Positions 1-6,301 of a stretch of DNA of 6,888 nucleotides are shown here, one piece after another. The notes below the pieces were generated by a model. The model made no database searches, had not been told where the DNA came from, and saw nothing but the letters and a program-made list of their open reading frames with translations. Source of the stretch: Oribacterium sp. UBA6992 (GTDB lineage Bacteria; Bacillota; Clostridia; Lachnospirales; Lachnospiraceae); contig DJXY01000097.1 in assembly GCA_002449915.1 (NCBI GenBank), forward strand, positions 1 to 6,888, in the 5' to 3' direction. Both the position numbers and the translations under genes were made by a program. Within the stretch, counting starts at the first letter, position 1. Each line of letters begins with the position of its first letter.

Positions 1-1
1 C

Positions 2-1189
2 CTGCACGAGAAGCCATTTGAGGGAATCAATGGCTCTGGTAAGCATAACAACTGGTCACTGACGACAGATGATGGCATCAACCTCACCAATCCGGGGGAT
101 ACGCCACATGAAAATGTTCAGTTTCTTCTTGTACTTGCCTGCATCCTGGCAGCGGTGGACAAGCACGCGGACCTGCTTCGTTTAAGTGCGGCAGATGTTG
201 GAAATGAACATCGTCTTGGCGCGGATGAAGCACCACCAGCCATTGTTTCCTGCTTTATCGGCACACAGCTGCAGGATGTGGTGGATCAGCTGATCGGCAC
301 GGGCTATGCCACAAGCTCCAAGCAGGGACGAAGTCTGAATACCGGTGTCAACACATTGCCAAACCTTTACGCTGACGTGACGGACCGTAACAGAACGTCT
401 CCCTTTGCTTTTACCGGCAATAAGTTTGAGTTTCGTATGGTCGGTTCGCAGGACTCGATTGCAAGTGCCAACATTATTTTAAATACGATTGTGGCGGAGC
501 AGTTTAAGGAAGCGGCAGACCGGCTGGAAAAGGCGGAGAACTTTAATCTTGCAGTTCATGATCTTATTAAGGAGCTGCTGACAGAGCATCAGCGCATTAT
601 CTTTAATGGTAACGGCTATGCGCCGGAGTGGGTGGAGGAAGCCAAGCGCAGAGGACTGCCCAACCTTCCATCTATGGTGGATGCGATTCCATCTCTCACG
701 ACGGAAAAGGCGGTCAAGCTGTTTGAAACCTTTGGCATCTATACACGGACCGAGCTTGAGAGCCGGACGCAGGTTGAGTATGAGCAGTATGCCAAGGTCA
801 TCAATATTGAAGCACGTGCGATGATCAATATCACCGGCAAACAGATCATCCCGGCGGTTATCCATTACAACACCCGTCTTGCGGACTCTATCAATAAGGT
901 GCGCGAGGCGTGCAGTGAGGCGGATGTCACCGTGCAGACCGAGCTTCTGGTCAAGTCCTCCAAGCTGCTCCGCGATATGAAGGATGCCAGAACCATCCTC
1001 TATGATCATGTCGAGGAGGGCATCAGGATTAAGGATGCGGAACAGAGAGCGCATTTCTATCACGATGTGATTGTTCCCGATATGCGGGCACTGCGTTCAC
1101 CTTCGGATCTGCTCGAGACGGTGATTGATAAAAACCTCTGGCCGTTCCCAAGCTACGGCGATATCATTTTTGAGGTTTCGGAGCCGTAA
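2..1189 (+). CDS. glnN: Type III glutamine synthetase, C-terminal part (5' end outside window)
   Basis: This is the C-terminal 395 codons of a type III glutamine synthetase, which makes glutamine from glutamate, ammonia and ATP in the cytoplasm. The reading frame is open from position 2, well before the first internal GTG at 155, so the gene is cut by the window edge and not started inside it. The first visible residues, HEKPFEGINGSGKHNNWSL, are a hallmark of the family's catalytic region. Further on come NEHRLGADEAPPAI and NRTSPFAFTGNKFEFR (about residues 66 to 145 of the visible part), both typical of GSIII, then a helical C-terminal region ending with WPFPSYGDIIFEV before TAA. GSIII enzymes are about 700 residues, so roughly 300 N-terminal residues are missing. 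No frameshift or lost motif is visible. A terminator follows 55 bases after the stop, so it ends its own transcript and is probably unrelated to the envelope genes downstream. The symbol glnN follows common usage for GSIII. Confidence 0.96.
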   Translation: MHEKPFEGINGSGKHNNWSLTTDDGINLTNPGDTPHENVQFLLVLACILAAVDKHADLLRLSAADVGNEHRLGADEAPPAIVSCFIGTQLQDVVDQLIGTGYATSSKQGRSLNTGVNTLPNLYADVTDRNRTSPFAFTGNKFEFRMVGSQDSIASANIILNTIVAEQFKEAADRLEKAENFNLAVHDLIKELLTEHQRIIFNGNGYAPEWVEEAKRRGLPNLPSMVDAIPSLTTEKAVKLFETFGIYTRTELESRTQVEYEQYAKVINIEARAMINITGKQIIPAVIHYNTRLADSINKVREACSEADVTVQTELLVKSSKLLRDMKDARTILYDHVEEGIRIKDAEQRAHFYHDVIVPDMRALRSPSDLLETVIDKNLWPFPSYGDIIFEVSEP

Positions 1190-1244
1190 ACGTAAGGTGT
1201 AAGCATGGCATCACATTATTTATTTCTATTATTTTTTGAAATTT

Positions 1245-1274
1245 TCCCCTGTCTGTTCTGGACAGGGGATTTTT
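1245..1274 (+). terminator. Rho-independent terminator of the glutamine synthetase gene
   Basis: TCCCCTGTC (1245-1253) pairs perfectly with GACAGGGGA (1261-1269) across a 7-base loop, and five T residues follow at 1270-1274. A GC-rich 9-bp stem plus a T run, 55 bases after the stop codon, is a textbook intrinsic terminator. Confidence 0.92.
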
Positions 1275-1283
1275 ATGTGTATG

Positions 1284-1321
1284 AGCATTGAGAATGCTTT
1301 ACGACGAAGCATTCTCATGCT
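1284..1321. repeat. Nested inverted repeat, candidate operator or attenuator upstream of the choline-activation gene
   Basis: AGCATTGAGAATGCTT (1284-1299) is the inverse of AAGCATTCTCATGCT (1307-1321) with one bulged T, giving a 15-bp stem and a 7-base loop. Each arm is itself a dyad: AGCATT-GAG-AATGCT (1284-1298) and AGCAT-TCTC-ATGCT (1308-1321), with centres about 23-24 bases apart. No T tract follows, which argues against a second terminator. The element lies 18 bases upstream of a TATAAT box and next to a gene whose product begins with a DNA-binding domain, so an operator is plausible. A transcribed hairpin from an upstream promoter is the alternative. Confidence 0.5.
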
Positions 1322-1339
1322 ATTATGTTCATAATAATC

Positions 1340-1345
1340 TATAAT
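1340..1345 (+). promoter_or_regulatory. Candidate -10 box (TATAAT) for the choline-activation gene
   Basis: A perfect TATAAT lies 30 bases upstream of the ATG at 1376. No good -35 hexamer is present at 16-18 bases spacing; that region falls at the end of the inverted repeat. Transcription would begin near 1352, leaving a leader of about 24 bases carrying the ribosome binding site AGAAAGG. The region is AT-rich, so chance occurrence is possible. Confidence 0.45.
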
Positions 1346-1375
1346 TTTGATTTATTGAACAGAAAGGTCGGCGCT

Positions 1376-3259
1376 ATGGATGAATATATCATTATTTTGC
1401 GAATGCTTCTGGAAAGTCGTGATGTCACACAGCGAGATGTATCAGAGGCGCTTGGGGTATCGCTCGGTAAAACCAATCAGCTGATTCATGCATGTGCGGA
1501 GGAAGGCTATCTCAAAGAGGAGGAGAATCTGGATGGCGGCCGCGGTAGAAATGTATCCTATGCAGTGACTGATCGCGGACGGAAGCTTTTAGAGGAGCAT
1601 CGGGTGGATGCGGCACTGATCCTTGCTTCCGGCTTTGGCTCCCGTTTTGTTCCGCTCACCTATGAAACGCCAAAGGGACTTCTGGAGGTATTTGGAGAAC
1701 GGATGGTGGAGAGACAGATTCGCCAGCTCCACGAGGTCGGGATTACAGATATCACGCTGATGGTGGGGTATCTCAAGGAAAAGTTTGACTATCTGATCGA
1801 TAAGTATGGTGTGAAGCTCATATATAATCCGGAGTATATTGATAAAAACACACTGGCAACGCTATATCACGCAGCGCCTGTGCTGCAGGGAAAGAACTGT
1901 TATATTCTCTCCTCGGATAACTGGATGCGGAGAAATATGTATCATACGTATGAGCCGCACAGCTGGTATGCCGCGACCTACATGACGGGAGATACCCGGG
2001 AGTGGGCGATGAGCGTTGGCAGAAACGGCGTGATCAAGGAGGTTTCTGTTGGCGGGCGAGATGCCTGGTGTATGTATGGACCGGTGTATTTTACCAGGGA
2101 GTTTTCCGAACGCTTCCTGCCGCTCGTTGCGTCATATTACCGGATGCCGGGTACGGAGCAGTATTATTGGGAGGATGTGCTTATCCGTAATTTAAAAACA
2201 CTTCCCCCGATGTATATCAACCGTCAGCCGGAAAATCAGGTATATGAGTTTGAAAATCTTGAGGAGCTCCGGCGCTTTGATGAGAAATATGTCGAGAACT
2301 CGGGTTCTGCTGCCATGCGGCTGGTTTCCGATGTCTTTAAGATCCCGGAATCGGATATTGTCAACATCAAGTGTCTTAAAGCTGGCATGACCAATAAGTC
2401 CTGGCTGTTTTCTGTACAGGCTTCCGCGCCCAATCCGCAATATGCCGGGAAATCCTATATCTGCCGGATCCCGGGACCTGGTACGGAAAAGATGATCAGC
2501 CGCAAAGAGGAGGGAGATGTTTACAAGGCAGTCGGGACACTTGGTATCACGGAGGAGCTGATCTATTTTAATCCGGACAACGGATATAAAATCTCCCGCT
2601 ATTATCATGGCGCAAGGAATGCGGATTTTACCAAGGATGCTGAGCTTCAGCAGTGCATGAGCCTTTTGAAAACGCTGCATAATTCCGGAGTTACGGTTTC
2701 ACATGATTTTAATCTCCGGGAGAGACTCAATGTATATGAAGCGTTGTGCCTAGCTGACGGACACGAAATCCCCTTTGAGGATTATCCGGAAATCCGGATG
2801 CAGGCGGAAAAGCTTATGAACTGGCTTGACACTCTGTCCCGCCCCAGAACCATCTGCCATATTGATAGCGTGAGCGATAATTTTATTTTTACGGATGAGG
2901 GACTTAAGATGATCGACTGGGAGTACTGCGGCATGGCGGACCCGCTGATTGATCTAGGTATGGCAGCGATTTATTCCTATATGAATTATGATGAGGCAAA
3001 GCATCTGATTGGGATTTACCGGGAGGCATCCTTTCAGGATACAATGACAGAGGCAGATCCCGGTATTGCGCTGCGTGGTCTCAGTGACCAGGAGGCATTC
3101 GCCATTGTTACCGCGTACATGGGACTGGGCGGATTGCTTTGGTCTCTCTGGTGCGTTTATAAAATTTCTCTTGGGGAGAATTTTGGAGATTACACGCTTA
3201 AAATGTACCGATATTTTAAGAATTCCTATCAGATCTTACAAAAGCTCGGAAAAATTTAA
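1376..3259 (+). CDS. Winged-helix / LicC-type nucleotidyltransferase / LicA-type choline kinase fusion protein
   Basis: This 627-residue cytoplasmic protein appears to carry both steps of choline activation: phosphorylation of choline and transfer of CMP from CTP to give CDP-choline, the donor for phosphocholine decoration of teichoic acids or surface glycans. Residues 1-76 form a winged helix-turn-helix (TQRDVSEALGVSLGKTNQLI, then a wing GGRGRNVSYAVTDRGRKLL). Residues 77-300 are a nucleotidyltransferase: LASGFGSRFVPLT (83-95), the likely catalytic Lys100 in ETPKGL, and acidic candidates Asp181 and Glu266/Asp267. Residues 310-627 are an APH/choline-kinase fold: YICRIPGPGTE (361-371), catalytic motif HIDSVSDNF (495-503; Asp497, Asn502) and metal-binding DWEY (514-517). 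The ATG at 1376 is chosen because AGAAAGG lies 8 bases upstream; an in-frame ATG at 1325 lies upstream of the TATAAT box and has no ribosome binding site. Domain families are secure. Choline as substrate is inferred from LicA/LicC resemblance and from the neighbouring choline-binding-repeat gene; ethanolamine or another amino alcohol remains possible. Confidence 0.88.
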   Translation: MDEYIIILRMLLESRDVTQRDVSEALGVSLGKTNQLIHACAEEGYLKEEENLDGGRGRNVSYAVTDRGRKLLEEHRVDAALILASGFGSRFVPLTYETPKGLLEVFGERMVERQIRQLHEVGITDITLMVGYLKEKFDYLIDKYGVKLIYNPEYIDKNTLATLYHAAPVLQGKNCYILSSDNWMRRNMYHTYEPHSWYAATYMTGDTREWAMSVGRNGVIKEVSVGGRDAWCMYGPVYFTREFSERFLPLVASYYRMPGTEQYYWEDVLIRNLKTLPPMYINRQPENQVYEFENLEELRRFDEKYVENSGSAAMRLVSDVFKIPESDIVNIKCLKAGMTNKSWLFSVQASAPNPQYAGKSYICRIPGPGTEKMISRKEEGDVYKAVGTLGITEELIYFNPDNGYKISRYYHGARNADFTKDAELQQCMSLLKTLHNSGVTVSHDFNLRERLNVYEALCLADGHEIPFEDYPEIRMQAEKLMNWLDTLSRPRTICHIDSVSDNFIFTDEGLKMIDWEYCGMADPLIDLGMAAIYSYMNYDEAKHLIGIYREASFQDTMTEADPGIALRGLSDQEAFAIVTAYMGLGGLLWSLWCVYKISLGENFGDYTLKMYRYFKNSYQILQKLGKI

Positions 3260-3288
3260 ACGGATTTTACAGGACATAAGGTTCCCGG

Positions 3289-3299
3289 TGTGATATTAT
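3289..3299 (+). promoter_or_regulatory. Extended -10 promoter of the choline-binding-repeat gene
   Basis: TGTGATATTAT fits the Gram-positive extended -10 form TRTG-N-TATAAT with one mismatch. No convincing -35 is needed or seen. Transcription would start near 3306, giving a leader of about 29 bases that includes the strong ribosome binding site at 3322-3326. No terminator separates this gene from the one upstream, so cotranscription may also occur. Confidence 0.55.
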
Positions 3300-3334
3300 G
3301 GAGTGCAGAGTATAAGAGTTCGGAGGTGGAATGG

Positions 3335-4531
3335 ATGAGACTTGGCACAAAAATCGGTGCAGTTTCCCTGATTCTCACGATGAGTGTGGCAGCAATCGCT
3401 CCTGCAGCTTTTGCCGGCTGGGGACAGGAGAATGGAAAATATTACTACGTTGATGATTCAACAAATACAAGGATAACCGGAAAGTGGATTCATACATCCT
3501 CAGGATATTACTATATCGGCTCCGACGGATTTATGGTTACCGGGTGGAAAAAGATCAATAATAACTGGCATTATTTTAAGGAAAACGGTCTGATGGCCAC
3601 CGGCTGGAAGCAGGTTGATAATCTATGGTATTATCTTAAATCCGATGGTGTGATGCAGACCGGCTGGCTGAAGCTTACCAATGGCAATACCACATCCTGG
3701 TACTATTTAAAGAGCAGCGGTGCGATGGCTACAGGCTGGCGGCAGATCAATAATAAGTGGTACTATTTCCAGCCGGGAGATGGCACTCTTATCATGGATA
3801 CCTGGGCTAAGATTGACAATAAGTGGTATCATTTCGGTACCGATGGTGCCATGGTGACCGGTTGGTTCAAGCAGGATGATGCCTATTATTATCTCAATGC
3901 GACCAACGGAAATATGGAGACCGGATGGAAGACGGATTCCGAAAACAATAAGTATTACCTTAATCCATCTAATGGCAAAATGTCGACCGGATGGACGGAG
4001 ATTGATAAGGTATGGTATTATTTCGGATCTAACGGAAAGATGGTACGTGGATGGCTGAATGACGGCGGCACCTACTATTACCTTAATGATGGCAAGATGA
4101 CAGCCAATACGACGTTGTCTATTAATGGTACAAACTATAGCTTTAATGCAAGCGGCGCATGTACCTCTAATACGAGTGGGATCACAGCGACCAATGCCAG
4201 CGCAAGATCTGCCGAGGCATCCAAGTCCACCTCGTCCGGAAGTACCGGTGCTTCCGGCAATGGCCCGGGATCGGGCAGCAGTACGCAGAGTCCTGGAACA
4301 TCGACGTCAGCAACACCGTCTTCGGGTACAAACAGCGGTTCTACAGGCAGCAGCTCTGCAGGTGCGAGCGGTACCAACCCGACAACATCCTCCGGTGTAA
4401 GCTCGGTTTCTGTAAACGCGCAGCTGGATGCAGAGTATGAAGCCAACAAATCCAAGTCTTCATCCGTAAAACCTTCCGGTACCAGCTCCTCTGGTACGCT
4501 GACTATCGGCAGTACAACAGGACCGTCATGA
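3335..4531 (+). CDS. Secreted choline-binding-repeat surface protein with Ser/Thr/Gly-rich tail
   Basis: This 398-residue exported protein is predicted to attach non-covalently to phosphocholine on the cell surface. Residues 1-27 are a Sec signal peptide (positively charged start, hydrophobic core SLILTMSVAAIA, cleavage after PAAFA). Residues 28-278 hold about twelve repeats of roughly 20 residues of the CW_binding_1 / choline-binding type, with consensus GW-x-Q/K-I-N-N-x-W-YYF-x-S-DG-x-M-x-T. The last repeat is degenerate. Residues 279-398 are a low-complexity Ser/Thr/Gly/Ala tail with no LPXTG sorting signal, no membrane segment and no recognised catalytic domain. The start at 3335 has GGAGG 8 bases upstream; the upstream in-frame GTG at 3290 lies inside the promoter. 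The gene follows the choline-activation fusion by 75 bases, which favours choline over glucan as ligand, because the same repeat family also includes glucan-binding proteins. With no enzymatic module it may be structural, adhesive or a spacer protein. Confidence 0.88.
   Translation: MRLGTKIGAVSLILTMSVAAIAPAAFAGWGQENGKYYYVDDSTNTRITGKWIHTSSGYYYIGSDGFMVTGWKKINNNWHYFKENGLMATGWKQVDNLWYYLKSDGVMQTGWLKLTNGNTTSWYYLKSSGAMATGWRQINNKWYYFQPGDGTLIMDTWAKIDNKWYHFGTDGAMVTGWFKQDDAYYYLNATNGNMETGWKTDSENNKYYLNPSNGKMSTGWTEIDKVWYYFGSNGKMVRGWLNDGGTYYYLNDGKMTANTTLSINGTNYSFNASGACTSNTSGITATNASARSAEASKSTSSGSTGASGNGPGSGSSTQSPGTSTSATPSSGTNSGSTGSSSAGASGTNPTTSSGVSSVSVNAQLDAEYEANKSKSSSVKPSGTSSSGTLTIGSTTGPS
3416..4168 (+). 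repeat. Array of about twelve choline-binding-type coding repeats
   Basis: The repeats encode residues 28-278 and begin at GW, GKW or TW about every 20-24 codons (residues 28, 49, 70, 90, 110, 134, 156, 176, 197, 219, 239, 259). Units are 20 residues in the regular form and 21-24 where the hairpin loop is lengthened, for example by NGNTTS in unit five and PGDGTL in unit six. Most keep the Trp and Tyr/Trp-Tyr-Tyr aromatic positions that form choline pockets in this family. Unit twelve lacks the GW pair. DNA identity between units is modest, which points to an old array and not recent expansion. Confidence 0.88.
4169..4528 (+). other. Low-complexity Ser/Thr/Gly/Ala-rich C-terminal tail region
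   Basis: These 120 codons encode a probably disordered tail dominated by Ser, Gly, Thr and Ala, interrupted near residues 361-374 by a short charged segment (NAQLDAEYEANKSK). It resembles a linker or an O-glycosylatable stalk, but it is the end of the protein and not a link to another domain. Because of its composition, long open frames also occur on the other strand and in another forward frame; these have no credible start sites and are not annotated. Confidence 0.7.
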
Positions 4532-4564
4532 GGATAGAGACCATGTGTTAAAGAGCATGTGTTT

Positions 4565-4594
4565 AGCGGAGTTCTCTGGAACTCCGCTTTATTT
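4565..4594 (+). terminator. Terminator-like hairpin between the choline-binding-repeat gene and ung
   Basis: AGCGGAGTTC (4565-4574) pairs perfectly with GAACTCCGCT (4579-4588) across a 4-base loop, and TTTATTTAT-like sequence follows from 4588. A 10-bp perfect stem with a slightly broken U tract makes this a likely terminator of the upstream gene. It ends about four bases before the ribosome binding site of ung, leaving no room for a separate downstream promoter. Confidence 0.8.
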
Positions 4595-4609
4595 ATGAAA
4601 GGAAACAAT

Positions 4610-5278
4610 ATGATTGACAATGACTGGCTGGAGCCGATGAAGCCGGAGTTCGGGAAGCCCTATTACAGGAAGCTGTATGAAACTGTGCTTAAGGAATACA
4701 GGACACGGAAAATATATCCGGATCCTGCGGATATTTTTAATGCATTTGCATTTACACCATTAGCCAAGGTCAAGGTTGTGATTCTTGGGCAGGATCCTTA
4801 TCATGAGCCGGGGCAGGCACATGGACTCAGCTTTTCCGTGAAACCAGGCGTGGATATCCCCCCGTCGCTTCAAAATATCTATCAGGAGCTGCATGAGGAC
4901 CTTGGCTGCTATATCCCTAATAACGGGTATCTTAAAAAATGGGCAGATCAGGGGGTTATGCTGCTTAACACAGTGCTTACGGTACGGGCACATGAAGCCA
5001 ATTCTCATCGTGGGATCGGGTGGGAGGAGTTTACGGATGCCGCCATCCGGGTACTTAATGAGCAGGACCGACCGATGGTATTTATTCTGTGGGGGAGACC
5101 GGCTCAGAATAAGGCACCTATGCTTACAAATCCCAGATTTCTCATTTTAAAATCTCCGCATCCGAGTCCGCTCAGTGCATATCGCGGCTTTTTTGGATCA
5201 AAACCTTTTTCCAAAACCAATGAATTTTTACGAAAAAACGGTATAGAACCTATTGACTGGCAGATAGAAAATATATAG
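4610..5278 (+). CDS. ung: Uracil-DNA glycosylase (family 1)
   Basis: This enzyme removes uracil from DNA, arising from cytosine deamination or dUTP misincorporation, as the first step of base excision repair. The protein is 222 residues, the usual size for bacterial UNG. The water-activating motif GQDPYH is at 60-65 with catalytic Asp62, followed by QAHGLSFSV (uracil-stacking Phe75), LLNTVLTV at 118-125 with the uracil-reading Asn120, ILWG at 159-162 and the DNA-intercalating loop HPSPLS at 184-189 with catalytic His184. All key residues are present, so it should be active. The ATG at 4610 is chosen because AAAGGA lies 6 bases upstream and the first residues match the family; in-frame ATGs at 4559 and 4595 fall before or after the terminator hairpin and lack a site. 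It sits among envelope genes without an evident functional link. Confidence 0.97.
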   Translation: MIDNDWLEPMKPEFGKPYYRKLYETVLKEYRTRKIYPDPADIFNAFAFTPLAKVKVVILGQDPYHEPGQAHGLSFSVKPGVDIPPSLQNIYQELHEDLGCYIPNNGYLKKWADQGVMLLNTVLTVRAHEANSHRGIGWEEFTDAAIRVLNEQDRPMVFILWGRPAQNKAPMLTNPRFLILKSPHPSPLSAYRGFFGSKPFSKTNEFLRKNGIEPIDWQIENI

Positions 5279-5294
5279 GCAGGCAGATGTAAAC

Positions 5295-5305
5295 TATGGT
5301 ATTAT
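5295..5305 (+). promoter_or_regulatory. Extended -10 promoter of uppP
   Basis: TATGGTATTAT matches TRTG-N-TATAAT with one mismatch, as does the promoter before the choline-binding-repeat gene; both continue with GG. No -35 hexamer is evident. Transcription would begin near 5312, about 28 bases before the uppP start. Part of the box belongs to a short tandem repeat (TATGGTA at 5295-5301 and 5303-5309). Confidence 0.5.
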
Positions 5306-5339
5306 GGTACATGCATCATTTTAATAGGAGATTTTATAT

Positions 5340-6182
5340 ATGAGTTTTGTTGAAATGTTGAAGGTCATTGTCCTGGGCATGGTAGAGGGCTTTACAGAGT
5401 GGCTGCCGATTTCCTCGACCGGACATATGATTCTTGTGAACGATATTATCAAGCTGCAGCAACCGGATGACTTTTACGAGGTTTTTGAGGTGGTGATCCA
5501 GCTTGGCGCTATCATGGCTGTGGTGCTGCGCTTTTTTTATCAGCTTTGGCCATTTGGCAGAAATCGACGCACAGGAAAAACCGGACTGATCCCCTCCAGA
5601 GTCAGCCTCTGGATCATGATTATTGCTGCATGCCTTCCGGCAGCTGTCATTGGCTTTTTGCTGGATGATCTTTTAAATACATATCTCTATAACGGATTTG
5701 TGGTTGCACTGATGCTTATCCTCTACGGCGTGTTTTTTATCTGGATTGAGCGCCGCAACGAGCATACAGAGTTCCGGATCAATACGCTGCGGGAGATGGA
5801 TCTCCGTACGGCAGTGTATATTGGTTTATTTCAGTGTCTTGCAATGATTCCCGGTACATCCCGTTCCGGTGCGACAATTCTCGGAGCAATGCTTGTAGGC
5901 GTTGCACGTACACCGGCTGCGGAATTTTCTTTTTTCCTGAGCGTTCCGGTCATGTTTGGCGCAAGTCTGCTTAAGCTTGTAAAGCATGGACTTGGCTTCT
6001 CCGGGTCCCAGTGGTTTTATATGATACTGGGTATGGTAGTGGCATTTCTTGTGAGCGTATACTGCATTAATTTTCTGATGCGGTATATCCGGAAGCATTC
6101 CTTTGCAATATTTGGATATTACCGGATTGTACTAGGCGGTATTGTACTGATCTGGTACATCGTATCTGCACTTGTGCGATAA
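5340..6182 (+). CDS. uppP: Undecaprenyl-diphosphatase (UppP/BacA family)
   Basis: This integral membrane enzyme dephosphorylates undecaprenyl diphosphate to the monophosphate, recycling the lipid carrier for peptidoglycan, teichoic acid and other surface glycans; it commonly gives bacitracin tolerance. At 280 residues it has the normal family length. The first signature, EGFTEWLPISSTGH at 16-29, contains the acidic pair Glu16/Glu20 plus Ser26 and His29; the second, PGTSRSG at 171-177, contains the essential Arg175. Several hydrophobic segments are evident (about 52-68, 88-108, 117-136, 196-215, 225-245, 260-278). The ATG at 5340 has AGGAG 9 bases upstream. It begins 61 bases after ung, without a terminator between, and probably has its own promoter. 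A hairpin lies downstream, before the amidase gene. It fits the envelope theme of its neighbours. Confidence 0.97.
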   Translation: MSFVEMLKVIVLGMVEGFTEWLPISSTGHMILVNDIIKLQQPDDFYEVFEVVIQLGAIMAVVLRFFYQLWPFGRNRRTGKTGLIPSRVSLWIMIIAACLPAAVIGFLLDDLLNTYLYNGFVVALMLILYGVFFIWIERRNEHTEFRINTLREMDLRTAVYIGLFQCLAMIPGTSRSGATILGAMLVGVARTPAAEFSFFLSVPVMFGASLLKLVKHGLGFSGSQWFYMILGMVVAFLVSVYCINFLMRYIRKHSFAIFGYYRIVLGGIVLIWYIVSALVR

Positions 6183-6216
6183 GGTTTCAAAAGCTTTAAC
6201 GGTGTAAGAAAGTCTT

Positions 6217-6253
6217 AAGGGGTATGTAATCAGATGTCGGTTGCATGCCCCTT
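6217..6253 (+). terminator. Possible terminator hairpin after uppP
   Basis: AAGGGGTATGTAA (6217-6229) pairs with TTGCATGCCCCTT (6241-6253) over an 11-base loop; two of the 13 pairs are U-G wobbles, so the fold is favoured in + strand RNA only. It lies 34 bases after the uppP stop. The T tract is poor (only TTT at 6252-6254, then AAATT), so termination efficiency is uncertain. Confidence 0.5.
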
Positions 6254-6281
6254 TAAATTGCGCTAGACTTCTTTTACGATA

Positions 6282-6301
6282 AGGATACAAGAATGTATCC
6301 T
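6282..6301. promoter_or_regulatory. Perfect palindrome upstream of the amidase gene, possible operator
   Basis: AGGATACA (6282-6289) and TGTATCCT (6294-6301) form a perfect 8-bp inverted repeat around AGAA, ending 27 bases before the amidase start. No T run follows, so it is not a terminator. One possible promoter reading (TTTACG at 6273-6278, 17-base spacer, TATCCT at 6296-6301) would place the palindrome over the spacer and -10, typical for a repressor site. That promoter match is weak. Confidence 0.35.

Noticed and set aside
479..1063. 194-codon open frame on the - strand inside the glutamine synthetase gene
   Set aside because: The + strand sequence is unmistakably glutamine synthetase type III, and the antisense translation shows no recognisable domain.
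1325..1375. Longer N-terminus of the choline-activation fusion starting at ATG 1325
   Set aside because: This start lies upstream of the TATAAT box, has no ribosome binding site and would add an AT-rich, unfamily-like stretch; ATG 1376 has AGAAAGG at good spacing.
3416..4168. DNA-level tandem repeat or recent duplication in the choline-binding array
   Set aside because: Units are similar at protein level but their DNA varies in length and sequence, so there is no sign of recent expansion or slippage tract.
4542..4563. 8-base direct repeat CATGTGTT with 14-base period as a possible regulator site or mobile-element footprint
   Set aside because: Too short, no inverted ends or element nearby; kept only as a remark in the ung finding.
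4135..4620. 161-codon open frame on the - strand opposite the end of the choline-binding-repeat gene
   Set aside because: It mirrors the Ser/Gly/Thr-rich low-complexity coding region, shows no family motif, and spans the terminator hairpin and the start of ung. It is a composition artefact.
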